A stretch of 63,530 bases of DNA from Paludibacteraceae bacterium (GTDB taxonomy: Bacteria > Bacteroidota > Bacteroidia > Bacteroidales > Paludibacteraceae), in NCBI GenBank assembly GCA_029974315.1, contig JARKSE010000023.1, positions 1-63,530 of the forward strand, given 5' to 3'. Numbering within the stretch: the stretch's first letter is position 1; every line of letters starts with the position of its first letter. The notes below the pieces were generated by a model that was not told the DNA's origin, made no database searches, and saw only the letters and a list, made by a program, of their open reading frames with translations. This document shows, piece by piece, positions 8,900-18,151 of this stretch. The translations under genes were made by a program, and so were the position numbers.

Positions 8900-11017
8900 T
8901 TACAATAATTCTACGTGACCTTTAGCTTCTGCAACAACTTCTTTAGCAATTGCATTAGAAACCTCTGCGTAATGCGAGAATTCCATTGATGACGTAGCAC
9001 GACCTGATGAAATCGTACGCAAAGCTGTTACATAGCCAAACATTTCTGACAAAGGTACTTTAGCTTTTACAATACGTGCACCAGTACGGCTCGATTCCAT
9101 GCCTTCTACTTGACCACGACGTTTGTTCAAGTCACCAATTACGTCACCCATACTTTCTTCTGGAGTTACAACTTCCAATTTCATAATAGGCTCCAATAGT
9201 GCTGGACGCGCTTTAGCACAAGCATTTTTAAACGCAATTTGAGCACAAATCTCAAACGACAATTGGTCTGAGTCTACTGGGTGGTATGATCCATCAACCA
9301 ACACAACTTTCATTGAATCGACAGGGTAACCTGCTAACACACCATTTTTCATGGCTACACTGAAACCTTTTTGTACTGATGGAATATACTCTTTTGGAAT
9401 GTTACCACCTTTCACTTCGTCTACAAACTGTAAGCTTCCTTCAAAGTTTTCGTCTTTCGGACCAACTTGTACAATGATATCAGCAAATTTACCACGACCA
9501 CCGGTTTGTTTCTTGTAAACCTCGCGCAACGTAACAGTTTGCGTGATAGTTTCTTTATAAGCCACTTGAGGACGACCTTGATTACATTCCACTTTAAATT
9601 CACGCTTTAAACGGTCTATAATAATTTCCAAGTGAAGCTCACCCATACCTTCGATTACCGTTTGACCTGATTGTTCGTCAGTATGAACGGTAAACGTAGG
9701 ATCTTCTTCAGCCAACTTGCTAAGACCGATACCTAATTTATCAATATCGGCTTGCGATTTAGGCTCAACAGAGATACCAATAACTGGAGCCGGGAAGTCC
9801 ATTGATTCCAATACAATTGGTGATTTTTCATCACACAAGGTATCTCCTGTACGAATATCCTTAAAACCAACTCCTGCACCAATATCACCTGCGCCAATAA
9901 CTTCAACTGGATTTTGCTTATTTGAGTGCATTTGGAAGATACGTGAAATACGTTCTTTTTTATCAGTACGAGGATTGTACACATAAGAACCTGCATCCAA
10001 ATGCCCTGAATAGACACGGAAGAAGCACAAACGACCAACATAAGGGTCTGTAGCAATTTTGAATGCCAGAGCAGCCAACGGTTCGTCTTCGCTTGGTGTG
10101 CGTATCAATTTCTTTTCAGGATCACGAGGATCTGTACCATCAATACTTGGTGTGTCAAGTGGAGAAGGCAAATAGGCGCAAACTGCGTCAAGCAAAGGTT
10201 GAACACCTTTATTTTTAAATGATGAACCCAAAATAACTGGGTTAATTTCCATAGCACAAGTGCCTTTACGGATTGCAGCATGAATTTCTGCTTCTGTGAT
10301 GGTAGATGGATTATCAAAATATTTTTCCATCAACGTATCATCTAAGCCTGCAAGTGTTTCAAGCATTTTATCTCTCCACTCTTCCGCTTCTGCTTGTAAA
10401 TCAGCTGGAATTTCTTCAACTTCATACGAAGCTCCCATAGCCTCATTACGCCAAACAAGAGCTTTCATACGAACCAAATCAACTACACCTAAGAAGTTTT
10501 CTTCGGCACCAATCGGAATTTGAATAGGACAAGGATGTGCGCCAAGAACAGTTTTAATCTGAGTTACTACTTCAAAGAAGTTAGCACCAGAACGGTCCAT
10601 TTTGTTCACATAACAAACACGAGGAACATTATATTTATCTGCTTGACGCCACACTGTTTCTGATTGAGGCTCAACACCACCAACCGCACAAAATGTAGCG
10701 ATAGCACCATCAAGTACACGTAACGAACGTTCTACCTCAACGGTAAAGTCAACGTGCCCCGGAGTGTCAATCAAATTCATTTTGTATTTATTACCATCAT
10801 AAATCCAGCTAGTTGTTGTAGCTGCTGACGTAATAGTGATACCACGCTCTTGTTCTTGTGCCATCCAGTCCATGGTAGCAGTACCATCATGCGTCTCACC
10901 AATTTTGTGAGTTAAACCGGTATAGAACAAAATACGTTCAGAGGTAGTAGTTTTACCGGCATCAATGTGAGCCATGATACCGATATTTCTAGTATAGTGC
11001 AAATCTTTTTTTGCCAT
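8900..11017 (-). CDS. fusA: Elongation factor G
   Basis: EF-G, 705 aa, is the GTPase that moves tRNAs and mRNA through the ribosome. The G-domain shows G1 [10 protein letters not shown] near residue 17, the switch-[10 protein letters not shown]3 DTPGHVDF and G4 NKMDRSGA. Domains II to V follow, with the domain IV region near GRGKFAD and domain V ending in [13 protein letters not shown]. Length is normal and there is no sign that it is a second, mitochondrial-like copy. It lies between rpsG (29 bases) and rpsJ (94 bases). Confidence 0.98.
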   Translation of the reverse strand: MAKKDLHYTRNIGIMAHIDAGKTTTSERILFYTGLTHKIGETHDGTATMDWMAQEQERGITITSAATTTSWIYDGNKYKMNLIDTPGHVDFTVEVERSLRVLDGAIATFCAVGGVEPQSETVWRQADKYNVPRVCYVNKMDRSGANFFEVVTQIKTVLGAHPCPIQIPIGAEENFLGVVDLVRMKALVWRNEAMGASYEVEEIPADLQAEAEEWRDKMLETLAGLDDTLMEKYFDNPSTITEAEIHAAIRKGTCAMEINPVILGSSFKNKGVQPLLDAVCAYLPSPLDTPSIDGTDPRDPEKKLIRTPSEDEPLAALAFKIATDPYVGRLCFFRVYSGHLDAGSYVYNPRTDKKERISRIFQMHSNKQNPVEVIGAGDIGAGVGFKDIRTGDTLCDEKSPIVLESMDFPAPVIGISVEPKSQADIDKLGIGLSKLAEEDPTFTVHTDEQSGQTVIEGMGELHLEIIIDRLKREFKVECNQGRPQVAYKETITQTVTLREVYKKQTGGRGKFADIIVQVGPKDENFEGSLQFVDEVKGGNIPKEYIPSVQKGFSVAMKNGVLAGYPVDSMKVVLVDGSYHPVDSDQLSFEICAQIAFKNACAKARPALLEPIMKLEVVTPEESMGDVIGDLNKRRGQVEGMESSRTGARIVKAKVPLSEMFGYVTALRTISSGRATSSMEFSHYAEVSNAIAKEVVAEAKGHVELL

Positions 11018-11046
11018 TTGTTTAAAATCTTTTTTACCTTAGTTAG

Positions 11047-11523
11047 TTAAAAACGGAAATGAGCGAACGCACGGTTAGCTTCCGCCATACGGTGAATTTC
11101 TTCTTTACGCTTAAAAGCACCGCCTTGGCTGTTATAAGCATCAACGATTTCTGCAGCCAATTTCTCAGCCATAGAACGACCAACTCTTTTACGTGAATAT
11201 AATATAAGGTTTTTCATCGAGATAGATTCTTTTCTATCTGCGCGAATTTCGGTAGGAACTTGGAAAGTAGCACCACCAACACGACGAGATTTAACCTCAA
11301 CTTGTGGTGTAACGTTTTCTAACGCTTTTTTCCAGATTTCGAGAGGAGCAAGTTCTTCATTAGGAAGTTTTGCTTTTACTGCATCAAGAGCACCGTAGAA
11401 GATTTCGAAAGAGGTGTTCTTTTTGCCATCATACATCAAATGGTTTACAAATTTAGTAACCATTACTTCGTTAAAAATTGGGTCTGGTAAAATAACCCGC
11501 TTTTTAGGTGTAGATTTTCTCAT
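11047..11523 (-). CDS. rpsG: 30S ribosomal protein uS7
   Basis: S7, 158 aa, nucleates assembly of the 30S head. It begins [17 protein letters not shown] and shows [32 protein letters not shown] and the C-terminal [15 protein letters not shown]. The 138-base spacer upstream of it is the same position at which S7 represses its own translation in Escherichia coli. Confidence 0.98.
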   Translation of the reverse strand: MRKSTPKKRVILPDPIFNEVMVTKFVNHLMYDGKKNTSFEIFYGALDAVKAKLPNEELAPLEIWKKALENVTPQVEVKSRRVGGATFQVPTEIRADRKESISMKNLILYSRKRVGRSMAEKLAAEIVDAYNSQGGAFKRKEEIHRMAEANRAFAHFRF

Positions 11524-11661
11524 TTTTTTTGTAAAATTTCGTTTTTGTTTTGGTTGTTTTGCTTGTCTTCAACGTATCCCTCTGGATGCATTTACTCAAC
11601 CTTCATCGATAGCCAAAAATCAAAAACAGGTTTTAAAACTCTGTGAATAGAAATGGTTTAA

Positions 11662-12036
11662 TTACTTTTTAGGACGTTTTGCGCCATATTTTGAGCGACG
11701 TTGTGTGCGTGATGAAACACCAGCAGTATCTAATGTACCGCGAACGATGTGATAACGTACACCTGGTAAGTCTTTAACACGACCACCACGCACCAAAACA
11801 ATAGAGTGCTCTTGCAAGTTGTGACCTTCGCCTGGAATATAGGCATTGACCTCTTTTGAGTTTGTCAAACGAACACGTGCAACTTTACGCATAGCCGAGT
11901 TTGGTTTTTTAGGCGTAGTCGTATAAACACGCACACAAACACCACGACGCTGTGGGCACGAGCCTAACGCTGGCGACTTGCTGTTTTCTTCCAGAGTAAC
12001 CCTTCCTTTTCTAACTAATTGCTGAATTGTAGGCAT
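11662..12036 (-). CDS. rpsL: 30S ribosomal protein uS12
   Basis: S12, 124 aa, controls decoding accuracy. It begins [12 protein letters not shown] and contains the [14 protein letters not shown] segment, with the lysine at about position 43 (the site of streptomycin-resistance changes) unaltered, and the [10 protein letters not shown] motif. It is the first gene of the ribosomal operon and lies about 50 bases after the likely start of transcription. Confidence 0.98.
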   Translation of the reverse strand: MPTIQQLVRKGRVTLEENSKSPALGSCPQRRGVCVRVYTTTPKKPNSAMRKVARVRLTNSKEVNAYIPGEGHNLQEHSIVLVRGGRVKDLPGVRYHIVRGTLDTAGVSSRTQRRSKYGAKRPKK

Positions 12037-12090
12037 TTTTTCTGATTTTTAATACTTAAAACTTTTAATTCTTCCCACTATTTGGGGCTG

Positions 12091-12121
12091 CAAAGGTACA
12101 ACTTTTTTTGAAACTAACAAG
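12091..12121 (-). promoter_or_regulatory. Bacteroidota-type promoter of the ribosomal operon
   Basis: On the minus strand, CTTG at 12118-12121 (the -33 box), a 19-base spacer, and TACCTTTG at 12091-12098 (the -7 box) match the primary sigma consensus of this phylum. Transcription would start near 12085, about 50 bases before rpsL. It is the only good promoter motif I found for the whole ribosomal gene run. Confidence 0.8.
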
Positions 12122-12401
12122 GGGGCAAACAATTATTTTGCAGAAAACTTATACTTTACTAAATTGAAAATGAACTCATATAGAAAAAACATACAGAGAG
12201 ACGCTTCTTATTCTATTTTATCTGTCAAATATTTGATATTTAAAATATTGTTTGTACCTGCTGTAAAGCAAAATACTTTTTATGTATGATATACATCATA
12301 ATCTTATTTGTAATATCTCTTGTGATAACGTTAATCTATTTAATATTACAGGAATTTTATTTGTATTTCCATTTTTGTATCAAATTAGCTATCTTTGTAG
12401 C
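12099..12401. other. Divergent intergenic region, rpsL to HAD phosphatase gene
   Basis: The 365-base gap holds the rpsL promoter on the minus strand and the phosphatase -7 box on the plus strand. The middle (about 12120-12380) is AT-rich with a short palindrome CAAATATTTG. I see no RNA gene or open frame supported there; the track ORF beginning at 12282 is an upstream extension of the phosphatase frame. Confidence 0.6.
12390..12397 (+). promoter_or_regulatory. -7 box TATCTTTG abutting a start codon
   Basis: TATCTTTG lies only 4 bases before the ATG at 12402. Since transcription begins about 5-7 bases after this box in the phylum, the mRNA would be leaderless or nearly so. A good -33 box is not obvious. 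Confidence 0.6.
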
Positions 12402-13058
12402 ATGATGAAGAAACTAATTATTTTTGATCTCGATGGCACTTTGTTGAACACTATTGATGACTTAGCCGCTGCCACCAATCACGCTCTAACTGAACATGGA
12501 TACCCCGCACATCCTGTAGAAGCATATAATCTATTTGTAGGAAACGGTATCAATAAGCTATTTGAGCGCGCTTTACCCGAAGAAGCACGTACGCCTGAAA
12601 ACATTTTACGCATACGAACTTCATTTTTGCCCTTTTATGAAGCTCACAAACTTGACCTTACATGCCCATACGACGGCATACCTGAACTTTTAAGATCACT
12701 TACAAAAAACAACATACAACTTGCGGTTGCCTCCAATAAATATCAACTTGCAACAGAACACATGGTGAAGTATTATTTCCCCGACATCCCGTTTGTAGCC
12801 GTATTTGGGCAGCGTGAACATGTCCCCATAAAGCCTGATCCAACAGTAATCAAAGATATTCTAAACTTGGCAAAATTAAATAAAGAAAACACGCTATTTG
12901 TTGGCGATTCAGGCGTAGATATGCTCACCGCAAAACGAGCACATATTACCGCCGTTGGTGTTACGTGGGGATTTCGAACAGAAGATGAGTTGCGCACCTT
13001 TGAACCTGATTACATCGTAGCTAAACCTGATGAGGTTAGAGTTTTATTGAATTTATAA
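12402..13058 (+). CDS. HAD-family phosphatase, phosphoglycolate phosphatase-like
   Basis: A 218-aa haloacid-dehalogenase hydrolase. Motif I is FDLDGTLLNTIDDL near residue 7 (two catalytic aspartates), motif II is VASNK, motif III the lysine in KPDP, and motif IV GDSGVDM. A helical cap follows motif I, as in the Gph/PGMB subfamily, so the substrate is probably a small phosphate ester such as phosphoglycolate. The track start at 12282 is rejected: the ATG at 12402 fits the family and sits just after a -7 box. Substrate is not provable here. Confidence 0.88.
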   Translation: MMKKLIIFDLDGTLLNTIDDLAAATNHALTEHGYPAHPVEAYNLFVGNGINKLFERALPEEARTPENILRIRTSFLPFYEAHKLDLTCPYDGIPELLRSLTKNNIQLAVASNKYQLATEHMVKYYFPDIPFVAVFGQREHVPIKPDPTVIKDILNLAKLNKENTLFVGDSGVDMLTAKRAHITAVGVTWGFRTEDELRTFEPDYIVAKPDEVRVLLNL

Positions 13059-13101
13059 AACATTTTCAGCAAACCCGAGATAAATCAAGTGCTGCTATTA
13101 A

Positions 13102-13572
13102 TTACAGGGGTTTATTTATTAATTGGTAATTAGCAAGGCGCTGCTCAGCCATAGTTTCATATTTGGTACCAGGCTGTCCGTAATTGGCAAACGGATAGAT
13201 AGAAATACCACCACGAGGCGTAAAAACACCTGTTACTTCGATATATTTGGGTTGCATCAGAGCGATAAGATCTTTCATAATGATATTGACACAATCTTCG
13301 TGAAATGCACCATGGTTGCGAAAACTAAACAAGTAGAGTTTCAAACTTTTACTCTCTACCATTTTCACTGCTGGCAAATAACTGATGCGAATTTCAGCAA
13401 AATCGGGCTGTCCTGTAATGGGGCACAAGCTGGTAAACTCGGGACAGTTGAACCGTACCCAATAGTCGTTTTCGGGATGTTTGTTATCGAACGCTTCAAG
13501 CACTTCGGGCGCATAAGTTTGTTGGTACTCGGTTTTGCGACCAAGTAAACTTAATTGATCATTTAATTCCAT
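13102..13572 (-). CDS. queF: NADPH-dependent 7-cyano-7-deazaguanine reductase
   Basis: QueF, 156 aa, reduces preQ0 to preQ1 in queuosine biosynthesis, in the cytoplasm. The catalytic cysteine is in [14 protein letters not shown] near residue 50, the substrate motif is [13 protein letters not shown], and the FHEDCVN segment carries the conserved glutamate. The short unimodular type is indicated by its length. It follows the transporter gene by 15 bases and shares its likely preQ1 riboswitch, so production and uptake of the same intermediate would be controlled together. Confidence 0.95.
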   Translation of the reverse strand: MELNDQLSLLGRKTEYQQTYAPEVLEAFDNKHPENDYWVRFNCPEFTSLCPITGQPDFAEIRISYLPAVKMVESKSLKLYLFSFRNHGAFHEDCVNIIMKDLIALMQPKYIEVTGVFTPRGGISIYPFANYGQPGTKYETMAEQRLANYQLINKPL

Positions 13573-13587
13573 ACTAAATAAACGTAA

Positions 13588-14268
13588 TCAAATATCTTTA
13601 ATATTCAAAGGATTATAAGATATTCCCTCATCGAAGGTGTCGCTGCCTTCTATCTTTTTAATAGCTTTTACCACACGAATAGTTACGGGCAACACTACGA
13701 TTTCGTAAAGCGATTTAAGCACAATTTGCACTGCTATCAGCTTGAGTAGTTCGACAAATGGAATAATCCCACCAAACGCAATAGGGAAAAAGATAATAGA
13801 ATCGGCGGTTTCGCCCACAAGCGTACTCAACACTGCACGGAGCGAAAAATATTTGCCTGCGTGAAGCAATTTCATTTTACTCATCACAAATGCGTTAAGA
13901 AATGAACCTACTAAAAAGGCTGCTAACGAAGCCATAACAATACGGGGCGCCAAACCAAATACAAAGTTAAATTCAGCTTCGCCTTCCCAAAATGGAGCTG
14001 CAGGTAGCAAAACAGCAATTTGCCCCATAACTACTACAAAAAAATTCATAGCAAAACCGCTCCAAATGATAAGACGTGCTTTTTTAAAACCCCACACTTC
14101 GGCAACACAGTCATTGATGATGTACGAAATGGGAAAAACTAATAAGCCGGCAGTCATAGAAATTCCAAAAACTGAAATTACTTTGGTTTCGAGCAAGTTT
14201 GCTGTGATAAGGCAAACGTTAAATAAAATGCCCAACAGCATGAAAGGAACAGATACTTTTTGTTTCAT
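13588..14268 (-). CDS. yhhQ: Queuosine precursor transporter (YhhQ/Vut_1 family)
   Basis: A 226-aa inner-membrane protein with about six hydrophobic segments. The family motif ISYIINDCVAEVWGFKKAR lies near residues 47-65, and ETADSIIFFPIAF follows. Known members import preQ0 or preQ1. It heads an operon with queF. The stop codon is TGA and queF lies in the same frame 18 bases on, but each protein is complete. A likely preQ1-I riboswitch occupies the leader and ends 4 bases before its ATG. Confidence 0.93.
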   Translation of the reverse strand: MKQKVSVPFMLLGILFNVCLITANLLETKVISVFGISMTAGLLVFPISYIINDCVAEVWGFKKARLIIWSGFAMNFFVVVMGQIAVLLPAAPFWEGEAEFNFVFGLAPRIVMASLAAFLVGSFLNAFVMSKMKLLHAGKYFSLRAVLSTLVGETADSIIFFPIAFGGIIPFVELLKLIAVQIVLKSLYEIVVLPVTIRVVKAIKKIEGSDTFDEGISYNPLNIKDI

Positions 14269-14272
14269 ATTT

Positions 14273-14303
14273 CTTGTTTTTTACGTGGTTGACCAAGCAC
14301 ACG
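14273..14303 (-). promoter_or_regulatory. Likely preQ1-I riboswitch
   Basis: The leader folds as the H-type pseudoknot of preQ1 class I aptamers. Stem P1 is CGTG (14300-14303) with CACG (14284-14287). Stem P2 is CTTG (14294-14297) with CAAG (14273-14276). The A-rich third loop is TAAAAAA, and a C directly before the P1 3' strand (14288) matches the ligand-pairing position. A U follows P1 as in known aptamers. P1 is one pair shorter than usual. The P2 3' strand is four bases before the ATG, so ligand binding could block translation initiation. The downstream genes move and make preQ1, which supports the call. Confidence 0.68.
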
Positions 14304-14305
14304 AT

Positions 14306-14324
14306 TTATCTCAGTGTGAGATAA
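14306..14324. repeat. Perfect 7-bp hairpin just upstream of the riboswitch
   Basis: TTATCTC and GAGATAA flank a 5-base loop. It lies between the transporter promoter and the pseudoknot and would form in the same leader RNA. It may help the aptamer fold or serve as a protein site; no T-tract follows. Confidence 0.7.
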
Positions 14325-14346
14325 CAGCAGTATAAAATTATGGCTG

Positions 14347-14377
14347 CAAAAATACAAAAAAATCACACTCTGATAAA
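14347..14377 (-). promoter_or_regulatory. Promoter of the yhhQ-queF operon
   Basis: TATTTTTG (14347-14354, minus strand) with TTTA 19 bases upstream (14374-14377) fits the phylum consensus. The start of transcription would be about 14341, so the leader is about 72 bases and contains the hairpin and the pseudoknot. Confidence 0.65.
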
Positions 14378-14383
14378 CATTTC

Positions 14384-14414
14384 TTCGTTAGTATTTAAAA
14401 AAAAACTATTTTTG
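14384..14414 (+). promoter_or_regulatory. Promoter of mscS
   Basis: TATTTTTG at 14407-14414 with a weak TTCG box 19 bases upstream. It is divergent from the yhhQ promoter, the two -7 boxes lying about 52 bases apart. The mscS leader would be about 35 bases. Confidence 0.55.
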
Positions 14415-14453
14415 TGGTCAAAATCAATAAAAATCACATTAAATCATCTCATT

Positions 14454-15272
14454 ATGGATTCTATCGACAAAACTTTAGATCAATTGCTGGCATCGGGCAT
14501 TGAATTAGGAAAAAGTATTTTAACAGCATTAGCCATTTATATTATTGGGCGCTACGTCATAAAAGGTGTAAACAAATTAGTGGCGCGCTTACTTGATAAA
14601 CGTGACTTAGAGCTTTCGGTACGTTCTTTCTTGCGTAGTTTGGTAAATATTACGTTAACAACATTCTTAATTGTTGCCGTAATTGGTGCATTAGGTGTTG
14701 AAACCACATCATTTGCTGCTTTATTGGCTTCGGCAGGTGTGGCTATTAGTATGGCATTAAGCGGGAATCTTCAAAATTTTGCTGGAGGATTAATTATTCT
14801 GCTAATCAAACCTTTCAAAGTCGGCGATTTTATAGAAGCACAGGGATTAACAGGAACTGTCAAAGAGATTCAAATTTTTCATACCATACTCACCACACCT
14901 GATAATCGTGTTAATTATATTCCCAATGGGGCTCTAAGCAATGGCGTATTAACTAACTACAACAAGCAAACTACCCGCCGGGTTGAATGGATTGTAGGCA
15001 TAGAGTATGGCGAAGATTACGAGAAAGCGAAAGCCTGTATTGAAACTATTTTAAATAGTGATAAACGTATTTTAAAAGAACCCACTACTTTGATTGCTTT
15101 AGGCGCATTAGGTGATCATGGGTTGAAAATAACCGTACGCGGTTGGGTTGATGTAGCCGAGTATTGGGATGTCTATTTCGATATCAATAAAGCTATTTAC
15201 AACACATTTAATAAGGAAGGTATTACATTCCCACTCAACCAACTTACTGTTCATCAAGCAACTAAAAAGTAA
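14454..15272 (+). CDS. mscS: Small-conductance mechanosensitive channel (MscS family)
   Basis: A 272-aa inner-membrane channel that relieves turgor on osmotic downshock. After a short N-terminus come three hydrophobic segments; the third, pore-lining one holds FAALLASAGVAISMALSGN. The beta domain follows with GGLIILLIKPFKVGDFIEAQG and the C-terminal mixed domain with NKQTTRRVEW. The track start at 14340 lies upstream of the promoter; ATG at 14454 gives the family N-terminus. lpxK follows after 23 bases. Confidence 0.95.
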   Translation: MDSIDKTLDQLLASGIELGKSILTALAIYIIGRYVIKGVNKLVARLLDKRDLELSVRSFLRSLVNITLTTFLIVAVIGALGVETTSFAALLASAGVAISMALSGNLQNFAGGLIILLIKPFKVGDFIEAQGLTGTVKEIQIFHTILTTPDNRVNYIPNGALSNGVLTNYNKQTTRRVEWIVGIEYGEDYEKAKACIETILNSDKRILKEPTTLIALGALGDHGLKITVRGWVDVAEYWDVYFDINKAIYNTFNKEGITFPLNQLTVHQATKK

Positions 15273-15295
15273 AATTTAACAATTTTTTGCTGTTT

Positions 15296-16357
15296 ATGGA
15301 TCAATTACCACTTTGGAAACACTTTTTACTCTATATACCATCACAACTCTTTGGGTGGATTACTTGTTTACGCAACAAAGCGTTTGATTGTAATTTACTA
15401 AAAACAAAACGATTTGACATTCATGTTGTTTCTATTGGCAATATTTCAGTGGGAGGCACAGGGAAAACGCCACATACAGAATATATCATTCGTTTATTGT
15501 CGAATAAAAAGCAACTTGCCGTATTAAGTCGAGGCTATAAGCGAAAAACATCTGGATTTATTTTGGCTGACAGCAATGCTACAGCTCAAACTATCGGCGA
15601 TGAACCATTTCAAATTCTACAGAAATTTCCTGACATTACTGTTGCTGTTGATGAAAAACGTGTACATGGAATTGAACAATTACTCACGCTACCCGTACCA
15701 CCAGAAGTAGTTTTACTCGATGATGCCTTTCAACACCGCCACATAACACCGAGTTTTTCGATTGTGTTAGTAGATTATAATCGCCCAATTCAGAGCGACA
15801 CGTTTTTACCTTTAGGACGCTTAAGGGAATCAACAAAAGGCATTCAGCGTGCACAATGTGTAATTGTTACCAAATGTCCCAAACTTGCGGATTTAGATGA
15901 GATAACTTGGCGAAATGCCTTGCAGCTATCGCAGCATCAACGGATCTTTTTCTCAACATTTGAATATGAAGCTCCTAAACCATTATTTAATAGCTCATTA
16001 CTCAATTGGAAGAAAACTCAAATACAAAAATCTCATATTTTGATAGTAACAGGTGTTGTTTCTGCCACAGATTTGTATGATTACATCACGCCATTTGCAG
16101 AGACTTTACACAAACTTTCGTTTGCTGATCATCATAACTTTACGAAAAAAGATTTAACTGTAATACATGAAATATTTGATAAGCTGCCAGAACCAAAACT
16201 CATTATTACAACAGAGAAAGATGCATCACGCCTATTGCATAATCCATACTTGAATACTGCGATAAAACCATTCTTCTATACGGTAGCTATTAACGTTAAG
16301 ATTTTAAAGAATCAGGGGAAAGAATTTGATCAACTCTTGTTAAATCACGTAAACTAA
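15296..16357 (+). CDS. lpxK: Tetraacyldisaccharide 4'-kinase
   Basis: LpxK, 353 aa, phosphorylates the 4' position of the lipid A precursor at the inner membrane. The N-terminus is amphipathic, followed by a P-loop in GNISVGGTGKTPHTEYI near residue 47 and the LSRGYKR motif. The GDEP motif and VLLDDAFQHRHI are also characteristic. The track start is a TTG three codons upstream; the ATG at 15296 is preferred. The gene ends at a bidirectional terminator facing the acyl-CoA ligase gene. Confidence 0.95.
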   Translation: MDQLPLWKHFLLYIPSQLFGWITCLRNKAFDCNLLKTKRFDIHVVSIGNISVGGTGKTPHTEYIIRLLSNKKQLAVLSRGYKRKTSGFILADSNATAQTIGDEPFQILQKFPDITVAVDEKRVHGIEQLLTLPVPPEVVLLDDAFQHRHITPSFSIVLVDYNRPIQSDTFLPLGRLRESTKGIQRAQCVIVTKCPKLADLDEITWRNALQLSQHQRIFFSTFEYEAPKPLFNSSLLNWKKTQIQKSHILIVTGVVSATDLYDYITPFAETLHKLSFADHHNFTKKDLTVIHEIFDKLPEPKLIITTEKDASRLLHNPYLNTAIKPFFYTVAINVKILKNQGKEFDQLLLNHVN

Positions 16358-16362
16358 TACAT

Positions 16363-16399
16363 AAAAAAAGGTTGCTAACCGTGTTAGCAACCTTTTTTT
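16363..16399. terminator. Bidirectional terminator between lpxK and the acyl-CoA ligase gene
   Basis: A perfect 10-bp stem GGTTGCTAAC / GTTAGCAACC with a 3-base loop, preceded by seven A and followed by seven T. It can stop transcription from both converging genes. Confidence 0.92.
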
Positions 16400-16434
16400 G
16401 TACCCCTTGTTCAATATTTTTAATAATATAGAAC

Positions 16435-18105
16435 TTATTTAAGTAGATTACTATACAAGTAGCGCTTAATACTTTTCTTTGGAGTTTTTTCAAACTCGTT
16501 AGGATATAACTGCACAGCCACTACGTTTTCGTAAGCAGCCACTATTTTATTTAGGTTTTTACGGTTTTCCTCCATAATGAGTTGCAGTTCAGTCTCTGAA
16601 ATACTCGCTTCGTCCACAGCATCATAATCAGGATAAACAAAAGCCACCAACTTATTATCAGCATTTTCAATAATCAAACTCTCCATTACAAATGGCATAT
16701 TGTTTAGCTTAGCTTCTATTTCTTCAGGATAAATATTTTGTCCTGATGGACCTAAGAGCATACTCTTGTTACGACCACGAATATAAATGTAACCATCTTT
16801 ATCAATGGTTCCCATATCGCCGGTATGCATCCAGCCATCCTCTTCAAGCACAGCTTTTGTAGCTTCCTCATTTTTGTAGTAACCTTTCATCACGTGTTCA
16901 CCACGAATCATAATTTCGCCCACTTCTGTATAAGGATCGTTTGACATAATTTTCACATCCATAACTGGCAAAATCTTACCTACAGAAGTTAATTTGAATT
17001 GATCCCAAGGTGCGTAACTAATTAGTGGAGCACACTCCGTCATACCATAACCGACAGTAAATTTAAACCCTATACGATGGAAAAACTCTTCTACTTCTGG
17101 ATTTAATGGCGCACCACCAATAATAACTTCTTTAAATTCGCCACCAAATGCAGTGCTTAATTTTTTACGAATAGTGCCTAATATCGTATTATCAATCACA
17201 GGAACACTCAATGCCCAGCGCATAGAACGACTATTAAGCAAAGGTTGAATCTGTTTACGATATATTTTTTCGATAATCAACGGTACTGTAAAAATTACTG
17301 TTGGTTTTACTTCGGCAAATGCTTTTAATAAAATTTTAGGAGATGGAATTTTTCCCAAATACGTGGTATGGGCACCTACACAAAATGAAGTTAAAAAATC
17401 GAACGCACAACCATAAGCGTGAGCCAATGGTAAAAATGCTAACGCACGATCACCCTTGCGAAGTAACTCAGTAGTAATACCAAAAGAGATATTTCCCGCC
17501 AAGTTGTTAGCTGTAAGCATTACGCCCTTACTAAAACCTGTGGTTCCCGACGTATAACTAATACAAACTAATTCTGAATTAGGAATGGTTGGATATAATA
17601 CTTCAGCTGCAGTAAAACCATCAGGATAACGTTTTTCAAATGTTTTAGGCAATGCTTTTGTTACTTTCTGTATTGTTTCACCATCTTTCTGATGTAAACA
17701 ACGGAAGTCGTTCAACGAAAAAACAGCACGCAATTCGTCCATTTTTTCTTCTTCAAGCGTTTCCCAAATGTTATCGCTGACAAACAATAAAGTAGAATCA
17801 GAGTGATTAACAATGTGATGAACATCATTTGGATTAAAGTCTTGAAGAATAGGCACAATCACAGCACCATACGTTACAGCAGCGATGTAAGTCACACACC
17901 AACTTGTACCGTTTTTGCCAATCAATGAAATTTTTGCGCCTTGGTCAATACCAATAGTATCGAATAGTAGATGCAATTTGGCAACTTCTGTACCCACTTC
18001 TCCATACGTGAGCGTATGTTCTTCAATATAGTCAGTAAAAGCAGGAAGTTCCCAATTATCTCTAATACTGCTTTCAAATAGACGAATAAAATTTTCTTTT
18101 ATCAT
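16435..18105 (-). CDS. AMP-dependent long-chain acyl-CoA ligase
   Basis: A 556-aa adenylate-forming enzyme that probably activates fatty acids to acyl-CoA. Motif A3 is CISYTSGTTGFSKGVML near residue 183, A5 is VGYGMTECAP, and the A7/A8 region contains MHTGDMG and IRGRNKSMLLGPSGQNIYPEEIE. The A10 lysine lies in the C-terminal EKTPKKSIKR. No signal peptide. It is monocistronic between two terminators or promoters. A FadD-like or O-succinylbenzoate-type role cannot be separated from sequence alone, but its length and motifs favour long-chain fatty acids. Confidence 0.9.
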   Translation of the reverse strand: MIKENFIRLFESSIRDNWELPAFTDYIEEHTLTYGEVGTEVAKLHLLFDTIGIDQGAKISLIGKNGTSWCVTYIAAVTYGAVIVPILQDFNPNDVHHIVNHSDSTLLFVSDNIWETLEEEKMDELRAVFSLNDFRCLHQKDGETIQKVTKALPKTFEKRYPDGFTAAEVLYPTIPNSELVCISYTSGTTGFSKGVMLTANNLAGNISFGITTELLRKGDRALAFLPLAHAYGCAFDFLTSFCVGAHTTYLGKIPSPKILLKAFAEVKPTVIFTVPLIIEKIYRKQIQPLLNSRSMRWALSVPVIDNTILGTIRKKLSTAFGGEFKEVIIGGAPLNPEVEEFFHRIGFKFTVGYGMTECAPLISYAPWDQFKLTSVGKILPVMDVKIMSNDPYTEVGEIMIRGEHVMKGYYKNEEATKAVLEEDGWMHTGDMGTIDKDGYIYIRGRNKSMLLGPSGQNIYPEEIEAKLNNMPFVMESLIIENADNKLVAFVYPDYDAVDEASISETELQLIMEENRKNLNKIVAAYENVVAVQLYPNEFEKTPKKSIKRYLYSNLLK

Positions 18106-18143
18106 TTTCGAATAATCAATAAATTATACATAAAATTCGGTGA

Positions 18144-18151
18144 CAAAATTA
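18144..18151 (-). promoter_or_regulatory. -7 box TAATTTTG of the acyl-CoA ligase gene
   Basis: TAATTTTG on the minus strand lies 39 bases before the ATG. The -33 box is not clear, so the assignment is tentative. Confidence 0.45.

Noticed and set aside
1-12036. tuf gene expected between fusA and rpsJ
   Set aside because: It is absent, but this is the normal arrangement in Bacteroidota, so it is not a deletion.
13573-13590. Readthrough fusion of the transporter and QueF
   Set aside because: The TGA of yhhQ is in frame with queF 18 bases on, but both proteins are complete with normal ends, and in-frame spacing happens by chance one time in three.
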